A stretch of DNA of 64,000 bases from a virus: IMG/VR virus record IMGVR_UViG_3300005518_000017, positions 1 to 64,000 of that record; one strand, written 5' to 3'. The notes below the pieces were generated by a model. That model was not told the origin of the DNA and did not search any database. It saw nothing but the letters and a program-made list of their open reading frames with translations. The position numbers and the translations under genes are program-made. Of this stretch, positions 21,198 to 29,314 are shown one piece after another (the stretch's first letter is position 1; each line of letters starts with the position of its first letter).

Positions 21198-21872
21198 ATG
21201 GCACTCACCGGAGCACAGTTGGATATCTTGGCGTTTGTCCAACGCTATACCCGGCAAACTGGGACCGGGCCGCTAGACGAGCGCGCGGCTACGGAACTTT
21301 CCAAACTCTGGGAGCCGCTAGGTTTCACGAGTCAACTCGATCTACTGCATCGGCTGCAAGATGAACCGTTCCTCACAGTATTTTCATCCCTCAAGACCTT
21401 ACTTGAAACCGGGGGCGGGGGAGACTGCCCGGATTGTCCGGATTGCCCGGAATGCCCACCCGATAGACCCAATGGGGACCCGATAACATTTTTTGGCGGA
21501 GGTGCTGGATATTTTATGGTCTCTGTTGCCAAAGACTTTGAGTATGCTTGGCTTCCTACAATTGGCGACCTGAATGCTTGGGGTGCGGGCAGTTCAACGC
21601 CCGGTTGGTATTTCTATGACGGCGTTGCTGTTTCTTTTTTGGGCGCTGGGCCAACCACTTTGGTGCCTGAAATATTTGCTCTTAATTTTGATAGATTATT
21701 TATTTCGCCTTCCGGGACAGGCGCGGGGACGTGGGATATCCGTCCGGGTGACGGTGCCGCCGAGTCTGGATTTTCTGCTCAGTGGGATACAAGACTTCGT
21801 TTTGGAAAAGTGTATCCCGGAGTTGCTACGTGGACAGATGGCAGTAGTTTTAACTATATTGAATACCCGTAA
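21198..21872 (+). CDS. two-domain protein with Cys-Pro linker
   Basis: 224 residues from the ATG at 21198, preceded by GGAGGTG, one of the few good Shine-Dalgarno sequences here. The N-terminal helical domain (1-60) is related to the protein at 20397. A linker of repeated CPDCP units (about 75-90) could form metal or disulphide links. The C-terminal 130 residues are Gly/aromatic-rich beta structure ending YIEYP. It resembles a surface or decoration protein but sits outside the late module. Confidence 0.55.
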   Translation: MALTGAQLDILAFVQRYTRQTGTGPLDERAATELSKLWEPLGFTSQLDLLHRLQDEPFLTVFSSLKTLLETGGGGDCPDCPDCPECPPDRPNGDPITFFGGGAGYFMVSVAKDFEYAWLPTIGDLNAWGAGSSTPGWYFYDGVAVSFLGAGPTTLVPEIFALNFDRLFISPSGTGAGTWDIRPGDGAAESGFSAQWDTRLRFGKVYPGVATWTDGSSFNYIEYP

Positions 21873-21878
21873 TTGGTT

Positions 21879-22016
21879 ATGGAACCCATTGAAAAACCAA
21901 ACGGCGACGACAGCGGCCAGAACCCGGCATGGCCGGGTGAAGACCTTCAGAAACCCGGAACGCGCAAGCGGGACGAAGACCGGGACGAAGTTACGATAAT
22001 TCCAATTATCCGTTGA
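21879..22016 (+). CDS. 45-residue charged protein
   Basis: ATG at 21879, TGA at 22014..22016. It begins MEPIEKPNGDDSGQNPAWPG and continues highly charged (GTRKRDEDRDEVTIIPIIR). Its stop overlaps the -35 box of the next promoter. Low complexity makes it uncertain, but it fills the space between two real genes exactly. Confidence 0.4.
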   Translation: MEPIEKPNGDDSGQNPAWPGEDLQKPGTRKRDEDRDEVTIIPIIR

Positions 22017-22041
22017 CAATCCAGTAGTCGCATAGTATTCT
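22013..22041 (+). promoter_or_regulatory. sigma70-type promoter
   Basis: TTGACA (22013..22018), 17 bases, TATTCT (22036..22041). The HNH-AP2 ATG is at 22048, where transcription should start, so the message would be leaderless. Confidence 0.7.
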
Positions 22042-22047
22042 ATACCT

Positions 22048-22521
22048 ATGAGAGCGATTCAGCTTACTCGCGGGAAAGTGGCTTTTGTAGATGACGAAGA
22101 CTACGAATCAGTTTCTGATTTTTCATGGCGTGCCGTGCTATGTAACGGAAAGTGGTATGCGAGAGCATATGTCGGGGGCGGGGCGAGTAACCCGGTAGAT
22201 AAATATTTGCATCATTTATTGTTGGGAGGAATCAGGGTAGATCATATTGATAGTAATGGGCTAAATAATTGTCGAGATAATTTGCGTCCCGCCACACAGC
22301 AACAGAATCGGTGGAATTCTGCCAGTCATTCAGATGCTATTAGTAAATTTAAAGGAGTGTCCGTAGACCCCCGGCGCAAGAAAAAATGGCGAGCCAGAAT
22401 ACTATGTTCTGGTAAATCGCATTGGTTGGGTTATTTTTATTCTGAACAGGAGGCGGCGGATGCCTACGACAAATCGGCCAAAGAACTGTTTGGAGAATTC
22501 GCCAAACTTAATCGGGTATGA
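22048..22521 (+). CDS. HNH-AP2 homing-type endonuclease
   Basis: 157 residues. N-terminal RAIQLTRGKVAFVDDEDYES, HNH core around HHLLLGGIRVDHIDSNGLNN and NCRDNLRPAT, and a C-terminal AP2 domain (FKGVSVDPRRKKKWRARI) ending KELFGEFAKLNRV. It has its own host-type promoter, unlike the two paralogues that depend on upstream genes. The last codon overlaps the recombinase start. Confidence 0.9.
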   Translation: MRAIQLTRGKVAFVDDEDYESVSDFSWRAVLCNGKWYARAYVGGGASNPVDKYLHHLLLGGIRVDHIDSNGLNNCRDNLRPATQQQNRWNSASHSDAISKFKGVSVDPRRKKKWRARILCSGKSHWLGYFYSEQEAADAYDKSAKELFGEFAKLNRV

Positions 22522-23375
22522 CTGGCTTCGCCTACATTCGGGTAAGCGGTGCGAGTCAAGTGGATAAGGATGGTCCCATCCGCCAGCGCGACGCAATCAA
22601 ATCCTTCTGCGGCCAGCACAAGATTGAACTCATTGATGAGTTTTTTGAAGCCGGAGTTTCCGGGGCAAAAGACTCTATGGATCGCCCCGCTTTTCGAGAT
22701 TTAATCAATATGGCCGCGCGTTGTCGCGAGCGAGGAATCCCGGTCGAGGCAATTATTGTCGAACGAATGGACCGGATGGCGCGCGATTTGATGATCAGCG
22801 AAATCATGCTCAAAAATTGCAGAGATAATAAGCTTCAAGTGTTTGCGTCGGATCATGGAACACTCACTGATATGGCTTCGGATGGCGACGACCCCACGCG
22901 AAAATTAATACGACAAATTTTTTCTGCCCTGAGTGAGTGGGAAAAAAATGTAATTGTGAAAAAACTGCAAGCGGCCCGCCGTCGCCTTCAATTTGAAGGT
23001 CGTCCATTTGGCCATGCGGTTCGCTACGGCGGCAAGCCGGGGGAACAGGCGGTTATCCGGGACATGCACGAACTCTATATCATTCGCGGATACAGTCTGT
23101 CCAGAACGGCGGAAGAATTGAACAAGCTGGGTCATCAGACTCGCTTTGGAAGGCCGTGGAGAGTGGGGACCGTGCTAAACGTTTTGGAAAAAACTACGGA
23201 GGTGAGGGAGCCGGAGACCGTCCAAGAAGAAATTGATCAAATCCGAGAGCACAAAATTCATACTCGCGGACATCCGCTTTTCTTGATTCCCCTTAATCCG
23301 CATACACTTAGGGTTCCTAAACAGATTCCGAGGAGTGGGAAAACTGAATCAGAGATGGTGGAAATTTCGGGGTAA
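22518..23375 (+). CDS. serine recombinase
   Basis: 285 residues. FAYIRVSGASQ places the nucleophile at Ser10. QRDAIKSFC, FFEAGVSGAKDS and IIVERMDRMARD are the resolvase-domain active-site segments (about 1-150). A recombinase-type domain with HTH (about 175-225) and a short basic tail follow. It is shorter than the large phage integrases (often above 450 residues) and has no attachment site or repressor I can identify nearby. Roles could be dimer resolution, inversion of a segment, or integration. Confidence 0.85.
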   Translation: MTGFAYIRVSGASQVDKDGPIRQRDAIKSFCGQHKIELIDEFFEAGVSGAKDSMDRPAFRDLINMAARCRERGIPVEAIIVERMDRMARDLMISEIMLKNCRDNKLQVFASDHGTLTDMASDGDDPTRKLIRQIFSALSEWEKNVIVKKLQAARRRLQFEGRPFGHAVRYGGKPGEQAVIRDMHELYIIRGYSLSRTAEELNKLGHQTRFGRPWRVGTVLNVLEKTTEVREPETVQEEIDQIREHKIHTRGHPLFLIPLNPHTLRVPKQIPRSGKTESEMVEISG

Positions 23376-23439
23376 AAGTGGGGGAAATATAGACTATATT
23401 TTTCCCCAAAACCAAACAAAAAAAAAGAAAGAAAAAAAA

Positions 23440-23619
23440 ATGGACCAAGCATTCATCTACTACACGAAATTCAAGGGTCTCGGCGCGCGTTCTGAAGTCG
23501 TCGAGGACGCCCGGCAACGCGCGAAGGAAGACGCCCAGCTTCGGCTGGCCAGAATCACCAATGGAGTCCACCCGGACTACATCAACGGAAACCCAAAAGA
23601 CAAAGAGAAAGGCAGATAA
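23440..23619 (+). CDS. 59-residue basic protein
   Basis: Starts at the ATG at 23440 after an A-rich tract. MDQAFIYYTKFKGLGARSEV leads into a charged helix. It ends just before the terminator at 23659. Function unknown. Confidence 0.5.
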   Translation: MDQAFIYYTKFKGLGARSEVVEDARQRAKEDAQLRLARITNGVHPDYINGNPKDKEKGR

Positions 23620-23658
23620 ATAGGACGTAATGGCCCAAGAAAAATCTAGTTTCAGTAG

Positions 23659-23690
23659 TGACCGCTCTTATGGGCGGTCATTTTTTTTTG
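23659..23690 (+). terminator. rho-independent terminator closing the rightward early block
   Basis: TGACCGC and GCGGTCA pair around a short loop and are followed by nine T residues. It separates the early genes from the late module. Confidence 0.85.
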
Positions 23691-23718
23691 TTTTTTCACC
23701 CCTACCGGGGGCACTACT
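23688..23718 (+). promoter_or_regulatory. putative phage promoter, TTGTTT-N18-CACTACT
   Basis: TTGTTT (23688..23693) lies in the terminator T-tract, followed after 18 bases by CACTACT (23712..23718). ATG at 23728. The same combination precedes 29000. It would restart transcription for the packaging genes. Confidence 0.5.
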
Positions 23719-23727
23719 ATATAGAAC

Positions 23728-24102
23728 ATGAAAGTTTTTATTGTCTATGATCTGGCTGGCCCGGCCCGGCAAGCTGAATTGATCCGGCTGTTCGAGAGAT
23801 CGTGGGGTGCGCGCGGATGGCGGGTTCTCCTACTCACGAAATGGCAGGCGCGCAAACATCCCGATTTTGTGGAAACTATGCCGGTCGAGGAATGGAAATG
23901 GTTGGCGCTTTACATACGGACTCGTGGGCGCGGGGGCTTAGTGATGTCGTCCTCCATGATGAATTTTTCAGCCCGCAACGGTAAAGAAGCGGAACGGATA
24001 GCGCAATTCTCTTATGAGGGTTGGGAAACTTCCCCGGTGGTGAACTTCCCCAATAATTTTGGGATGGACGAGATTTTGACTTGCGGCAGGTCGTTAGAAT
24101 GA
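23728..24102 (+). CDS. unknown protein upstream of the terminase
   Basis: 124 residues. The N-terminus MKVFIVYDLAGPARQAELIR followed by SWGARGWRVLLLT has the look of a Rossmann-like beta-alpha start of a small glycosyltransferase-type domain. The sugar genes at 31.1-35.0 kb include similar openings (TLIAVCCYAGD). It overlaps the terminase ATG. Confidence 0.55.
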   Translation: MKVFIVYDLAGPARQAELIRLFERSWGARGWRVLLLTKWQARKHPDFVETMPVEEWKWLALYIRTRGRGGLVMSSSMMNFSARNGKEAERIAQFSYEGWETSPVVNFPNNFGMDEILTCGRSLE

Positions 24103-26045
24103 CGCCAGAGCAAATTCAATTGGCGGGCGTAGTATCCGGTCTGGTTCACATGGAAAAATGGGCCGACGCCGCACGTCTGTTGAACGATTGCCTCGATCTG
24201 AAATTGAAAGTGGATTTCAGCGATCCAAAAAAATCGGGGACCGTCTTGCAGACGTATCTTCATTTTTTGCTTAACGCTCCGGGGGGAATGACACTCGCCG
24301 CCGGGCTTCTATGGACCCCCAATCAATTCACCTCCAAACCCCAGAGCGTGCGCGATCTTTGGACTCTCATAGATGAGGCAGATACCGGGTTGATCATGGG
24401 TGCCGCATCTATGGGAAAAAGTTTTTCTGTGGGTGCTAGATTTTTTCTCGAATGGATACGTGATCCTATTTACACGTCGATTAAGTTCATCGGCCCAAGT
24501 AAAGAACACCTAGAAGCAAATTTGTTTTCGCATATAGTCAGTCTTCATAAGGCGTCCAAACTGCCGCTTCCCGGAGAAGTGGGGGAACTCTATATAGGGC
24601 TGGATCGCAGAGATCAGCTTTCTGCGATTCGCGGCGTTATCATTCCGATAGGGCATTCCCGAAAAGCGGGCCGGTTACAAGGCACAAAACGAAAGCCGAG
24701 AACGAATCCCCATCCGATTTTCGGGCCACTTTCCCGGCTATTGATTTTCATAGATGAAATTGAAAACGTCCCCGGAGGGCTGTGGAAAGATATTGATAAT
24801 GTGCTCTCCAATTCGGATAGCGAGTATCATTCGATGAAACTCTTCGGTGCTTACAATCCAACTAATCAGCACGACGAAGTAGCAAAACGCACTGAGCCGG
24901 TTTTCGGTTGGGGTGATTTCGACGCAGACACGCATTTTCGATGGAAATCTAAACGCGGTTGGGAAGTTCTTCGCCTCGACGGAGAAAAATCTGAAAATGT
25001 AATTCAGGGGAAAGTGATTTATCCCGGCCTACAAACGCGCGAGGGGCTGGAAACGATTGCTAAGAATGCTGGTGGGCGTCAAGCCGGGGGATACCTTAGC
25101 ATGGGCCGAGGTGCATATCCAGAGCAGGGCACTGAGTTGGTGATTGTTCCTATGGCGATGGCGCTTCGCGCGCGCGGAGAGGCAATCTGGTATGATAACC
25201 CGAATCCCGTGGCCGGTTGCGATGTGGCGCTGGAAGGCCGGGACACGTGCAGCTATTCTTTGGGAAAATGTGGGCTGGCGACTGGGGTGAAATATCCCCC
25301 GAATATTGAACACCCAAACGGATATACCATCATGTTCAAAGACCGGAGTAATCAGGTCATTCCGCGATGGCTTATTCAACTCGATCAACAATTTCCGCTT
25401 CCGAAAGCCGCCACTCCAGAAATGAAAGACGCAGTGATAAGTGTCACGAAGCGAGCCGGAGTCAAACCCGAATATTTCGCGATTGATCGAACTGGTATCG
25501 GAACCGGTGTCGCAGATTTTGTCAAATCGGAATGGTCGTCTCAAATTTACGACATCAATTATTCTGCTGGGTGTTCCGAGGGAAAACGCATCATGGCCGA
25601 GGACGCGAAGACGTGTGACGAGGATTTTAGCCAAATGTGCTCCCAGCTTTGGTTTATGCTTCGGGCGTTTTTAGAATTTGGTAATTTGCTGATTCACCCC
25701 TCGGTGGATACCACCTTACTTTTCTCCCAGATAACTACGCGCCGTTTTCGCATGGTAGGAAAGCAACGAAAAGCCGAGTCTAAGCGGGACTATATGTCAC
25801 GAGAATCTCAAGGCTCTCCCGGAGAAGCGGACTCGTTGACTTTGATGTGTCACGCGGCATGGGCGGGTTCGGGAGTTACGCCTTCGATGAAGGGGACGGA
25901 TAATGCCGGGGGTGGGAATGCGGGAGACGACGATGATTGGTATTCGAGCCGGTATCCGGGAGGTGTCATAATCGATGAAACAAACCGGACAGACGTGCTT
26001 GACGACCGCGTGAGAGACGGGGACTTCTTGACAGACATGATATGA
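24099..26045 (+). CDS. terL: terminase large subunit
   Basis: 648 residues, start at the ATGA overlap with the upstream gene. The ATPase has a Walker A variant GAASMGKS (101-108) and Walker B LLIFIDE (214-220). The C-terminal nuclease half has acidic strands GCDVALEGRD and FAIDRTGIGTG, matching the RNase H-like terminase nuclease. It packages DNA through the portal. The small subunit is not adjacent; a candidate lies at 13200. Confidence 0.9.
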   Translation: MTPEQIQLAGVVSGLVHMEKWADAARLLNDCLDLKLKVDFSDPKKSGTVLQTYLHFLLNAPGGMTLAAGLLWTPNQFTSKPQSVRDLWTLIDEADTGLIMGAASMGKSFSVGARFFLEWIRDPIYTSIKFIGPSKEHLEANLFSHIVSLHKASKLPLPGEVGELYIGLDRRDQLSAIRGVIIPIGHSRKAGRLQGTKRKPRTNPHPIFGPLSRLLIFIDEIENVPGGLWKDIDNVLSNSDSEYHSMKLFGAYNPTNQHDEVAKRTEPVFGWGDFDADTHFRWKSKRGWEVLRLDGEKSENVIQGKVIYPGLQTREGLETIAKNAGGRQAGGYLSMGRGAYPEQGTELVIVPMAMALRARGEAIWYDNPNPVAGCDVALEGRDTCSYSLGKCGLATGVKYPPNIEHPNGYTIMFKDRSNQVIPRWLIQLDQQFPLPKAATPEMKDAVISVTKRAGVKPEYFAIDRTGIGTGVADFVKSEWSSQIYDINYSAGCSEGKRIMAEDAKTCDEDFSQMCSQLWFMLRAFLEFGNLLIHPSVDTTLLFSQITTRRFRMVGKQRKAESKRDYMSRESQGSPGEADSLTLMCHAAWAGSGVTPSMKGTDNAGGGNAGDDDDWYSSRYPGGVIIDETNRTDVLDDRVRDGDFLTDMI

Positions 26046-26614
26046 AGTTCAATCAGAATCTTCATCCCAAAAATGGTGGATATCTTTTCATAGAATCCGA
26101 TGGGTCTCCCTTGCGCGGAGATAGTTTCCGAAGTTTAGTTGCACGGGTTCAGGATTATCGTAAACGAAACGGTTTTTCGCTGGGGGACCCGGAGGGAGAA
26201 GTGACTCAACAGCTATGCGCGAGAAATCCGGCTCTTTGTTCGCACGAAACTCCTGCGGCTAAAAGAAAAAAGCAAGAAGTCTCTTTGAAAGGCCGGTTGC
26301 TTTCTTGGCTCAGCCGTCAGCGTCAGAAAAAACAACCCCTCGATTTTGTAGACGCACAACTTGCGAAACGCCGGGCTGCGATCTGTGCTTCGTGCCCGAT
26401 GAATCAAGCCCTGCCGGAAGGATGTTCATCTTGTCGCGCTGCGGTCCGAGAAATGCGGGAAGAGTTATTGGGAAATAGAAAAATCGATAGACGGCTATAC
26501 GGATGTATTATATTGGGTCACGATTGCGCTGTTGCTACTCATTTGGAGGAAATACGGACAGACAACCCGGAACTCCCGGCTCAATGCTGGCGTAAAGTGG
26601 GTGGTGCCCAATGA
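26042..26614 (+). CDS. cysteine-rich phage protein
   Basis: 190 residues. A basic N-terminal half is followed by RRAAICASCPMNQALPEGCS and SCRAAV, then a late CIILGHDC and CW. The CxxCP...C...C set looks like a zinc ribbon. Similar proteins follow terminase genes in several phages without a known role. Coupled by ATGA junctions to both neighbours. Confidence 0.65.
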   Translation: MKFNQNLHPKNGGYLFIESDGSPLRGDSFRSLVARVQDYRKRNGFSLGDPEGEVTQQLCARNPALCSHETPAAKRKKQEVSLKGRLLSWLSRQRQKKQPLDFVDAQLAKRRAAICASCPMNQALPEGCSSCRAAVREMREELLGNRKIDRRLYGCIILGHDCAVATHLEEIRTDNPELPAQCWRKVGGAQ

Positions 26615-26877
26615 CGATACCGCGCCCGTGGTATGCCGTTGCTTCGATTTTTCGCGTAGCCTATGCCCGATGGTATGGGTATTCTATACTCGCTTCGTCT
26701 TCGGAAGTTTTGATACGCTTGCCAATTTGTATAGATTGCCCGTTTAGAAATGGAAGCCAATGCGGTGTTTGCGGCTGTTTAATCGAGGCCAAAACGATGA
26801 TAGCTGTCGAGAAATGCCCAAAAGGTAAGTGGCCGTCAATATGGACGAAACGCTCTAAATCGAGCACTAATCATTAA
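26611..26877 (+). CDS. small zinc-ribbon protein
   Basis: 88 residues. The hydrophobic first third (WYAVASIFRVAYARWYGYSI) could be a membrane helix. The C-terminus has CIDCPFRNGSQCGVCGCLIE and KCPKGKW, five to six cysteines of a zinc ribbon related in style to 26042..26614. Its last codons contain the CACTAAT box of the portal promoter. Confidence 0.65.
   Translation: MTIPRPWYAVASIFRVAYARWYGYSILASSSEVLIRLPICIDCPFRNGSQCGVCGCLIEAKTMIAVEKCPKGKWPSIWTKRSKSSTNH
26842..26871 (+). promoter_or_regulatory. phage-class promoter, TGGACG-N17-CACTAAT
   Basis: TGGACG (26842..26847), 17 bases, CACTAAT (26865..26871); portal ATG at 26883. Confidence 0.55.
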
Positions 26878-26882
26878 ATACA

Positions 26883-28943
26883 ATGCCGTCTCAACCCTAT
26901 TACAGCACAGGTCCCCTTAATCCAACTGGGGGTATTATCCAGTCGCCCGAAATTAACAAATCCGGCGAGCCGACGCAAAAATCCATCAAGGACGCTGGAA
27001 TGGCGCGGGAAGTTGTGAAATTGGTGATCCAAGCGAATCGCTACGCCAACATCGTAAATGCGAGAATTCTTGCGAAGTATAACGCGGAGCGGCCCCACGA
27101 TGCGGCGAAGCTGGAACAAGAAGGTTTGGGCTGGAAGCAGAATTTTACTACAAAGCCGTTGCCGTCCATGATCGAAAAAGTGGCTCCTCGATTTACTGAG
27201 GCCGTTCAAGGGGTGAAATATCTTACAAATTCGTCATTGTCTTCAGATCATGACAATTCGACCGCCAAAACGGAAAAATTCAGAGAGGTCATCACCAATA
27301 CCATCCGGGGGCGCAAGGGATGGAAAACACTAGTTGAAGATATTGCGTTTGACAATTCACTGTTCGGGCACACAGTAGTCGCGTGGCTCGATGAATTTTC
27401 GTGGTTTCCGCTTCATTTTAAACAGGATGAAAATTTTCTTGCTGATGGGTGTAAACAGACCGTGGCTTTTGCGCAGATCGCGATTTTAAAAGAGACCTAC
27501 CTGCCGCATGAACTGTTTGCCAAAATCAAAGACAGTGATACTGCCAAGACTCTTGGATGGAACATAGAGAAAACTCGCGACCAGATAAATAAGGCGTCAC
27601 CCGCGCAAATTCGGGACCGGCTAAACGTTGGCGGGACGCTGGAGACATGGTATCAGAATGCTCAGCGAGAATTGGTTCTTGGAACTTCTTACATGGCCGG
27701 GGCCAGTGTGATTGTGGTTTATACGCTACTCGCGCGCGAGGTTAGTGGAAAAATTTCTCATTATCGCCTTGCGGGAACCGAACTGGAAGAAATTTTTTCC
27801 AAAGATGACCGGTTTGATAGCGCAGAAGATTGTCTTGCTTTTTTTGCTTACCAAAAAGGCAATGGCACTATGCGGGGGTCTAAGGGGGTCGGTCGTGATG
27901 TTTATGAACTGGCGGGAATGCTGGATCGAAATAGAAACGAAATAGTTGACCGTTCGATTCTGTCCGGGAAAACTTTTGTTCAGGGCGATATTAAGCGGAT
28001 TCACACCTTCAAGATGTCGGTAATCGGTTCTACTGTCGTTATACCGAACGGCTGGACAGTGCTCGATCAGCGGATCGATGGTAATGTCGAACCTTTCTTG
28101 AAACTCGATGCCTATTTTTCGATGCTCGTAGATCAACTTGTTGGTTCGACTTCTACCCCGCAGGCGCTACTTCAGGGTGAACGAAAATCTCCCGATCTCG
28201 TCAATTTGTTTGCGTCGCGGGAAGAGGAATCGCGGGATACGAAGATTTCACGCTTCATGGAGCAATTTACGGACATGGTTGCTACGATGCAAAAACGTAT
28301 TTGCGACCCGGAGACGATAGAAGAGGATGCCAAGGAGGCGCAAAAAGAATTGTTGAAAATAATGTCTCGTGAGGAGATCAACGAGATATGTAAAAAACCG
28401 GTCGCGTCTACCGTAAAAGATTTGACTCCGCAGCAACGGCAAATGATTGCCGCGATTGTGGCGGAAAAAAAAGGCCATCCACTTTACAATCAACTCCAGC
28501 TTGAGAAAGAAGATTTGATTGCCCGGATTGGATCAGATTTTGCCAACCGAGTTTTGCTACCAGAAAATGATCCCACGGTTGAGGCCGAGAACTCTCGGCA
28601 AGCGCAGATGGAGATGGCTTTGCTCAGTTTGGGTCAGCCGGTCCCGGTGAGTCCTCGCGATAATCATCTTGTGCATTTGAGTATTCACGCGCCGGGCGCG
28701 GAGCAAATGGCGCAGCATTTGATGGACGGGAAAACTGAAACTCCCGCGTTCGAGGCGGTGTTAGCCCACATAACTGAACATTTCAATCAAGCACTTTCTC
28801 ACGGAGGGCCGAAAGAGAAATTAGCTCCCATTGCGGCTTTGGTGAAACAGGCCGGACCGATGCTGGCTAAGCTTAAAGAACTGGATGCACAGGCTGAACA
28901 ATTATCGGCCCAGACTCAAGAGCACGACCAAGAAATGCCATAA
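26883..28943 (+). CDS. portal protein
   Basis: 686 residues, placed directly after the terminase block and before the scaffold. Portal-like features are an N-terminal helix-rich region, a central part with DQLVGSTSTPQALLQGERKS (typical before the portal stem helices) and a long C-terminal helical region rich in Gln/Glu (about 560-686). Length fits podovirus-type portals. Assignment rests on size, order and this central motif; no catalytic residues are expected. Confidence 0.75.
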   Translation: MPSQPYYSTGPLNPTGGIIQSPEINKSGEPTQKSIKDAGMAREVVKLVIQANRYANIVNARILAKYNAERPHDAAKLEQEGLGWKQNFTTKPLPSMIEKVAPRFTEAVQGVKYLTNSSLSSDHDNSTAKTEKFREVITNTIRGRKGWKTLVEDIAFDNSLFGHTVVAWLDEFSWFPLHFKQDENFLADGCKQTVAFAQIAILKETYLPHELFAKIKDSDTAKTLGWNIEKTRDQINKASPAQIRDRLNVGGTLETWYQNAQRELVLGTSYMAGASVIVVYTLLAREVSGKISHYRLAGTELEEIFSKDDRFDSAEDCLAFFAYQKGNGTMRGSKGVGRDVYELAGMLDRNRNEIVDRSILSGKTFVQGDIKRIHTFKMSVIGSTVVIPNGWTVLDQRIDGNVEPFLKLDAYFSMLVDQLVGSTSTPQALLQGERKSPDLVNLFASREEESRDTKISRFMEQFTDMVATMQKRICDPETIEEDAKEAQKELLKIMSREEINEICKKPVASTVKDLTPQQRQMIAAIVAEKKGHPLYNQLQLEKEDLIARIGSDFANRVLLPENDPTVEAENSRQAQMEMALLSLGQPVPVSPRDNHLVHLSIHAPGAEQMAQHLMDGKTETPAFEAVLAHITEHFNQALSHGGPKEKLAPIAALVKQAGPMLAKLKELDAQAEQLSAQTQEHDQEMP

Positions 28944-28964
28944 CCGGAGGCCCCCAATAATTTT

Positions 28965-28995
28965 TTGTTTTTTCCGTAAAAAATACGGCACTATT
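28965..28995 (+). promoter_or_regulatory. putative phage promoter, TTGTTT-N18-CACTATT
   Basis: TTGTTT (28965..28970), 18 bases, CACTATT (28989..28995), then 4 bases to the ATG at 29000. CCGTA-AAAAA-TACGG between them is a small palindrome that may be an operator. Confidence 0.5.
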
Positions 28996-28999
28996 AAAC

Positions 29000-29308
29000 A
29001 TGATAGTAGATGATGCTTTGCCGTGGACCAGCGATGATATCGCAAATTGGGCGGCATTCTTGAATACTAAAACCGGGCAACGGCTGATTCCCAAACTGGT
29101 AGAAAGTTGTCCGGCCCTTTTGGGATGCGGAGACACTAACAATATTCTTATACGGAGCGGCGAAGTAAGAGGATTTGCGGAGACCGCCCGTGTTCTGCTT
29201 TCACTGACTCACGAACCCGAAGGTCTTAAAAAAGACCCGACTGCGTATCCTTCACCGGAGGACGATGCGGCGTGGGACGATAAAGAAAAACTCAACTCTG
29301 AACACTAA
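29000..29308 (+). CDS. unknown acidic protein
   Basis: 102 residues, acidic, helical (WTSDDIANWAAFLNTKTGQR; then a C-terminal DDAAWDDKEK). Small proteins of the type 'WAxFLxTxTGQRLLxxL' occur between portal and scaffold genes in some phages. No function known. The stop overlaps a CACTAAT box just before the next gene. Confidence 0.6.
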   Translation: MIVDDALPWTSDDIANWAAFLNTKTGQRLIPKLVESCPALLGCGDTNNILIRSGEVRGFAETARVLLSLTHEPEGLKKDPTAYPSPEDDAAWDDKEKLNSEH

Positions 29309-29314
29309 TCATTT

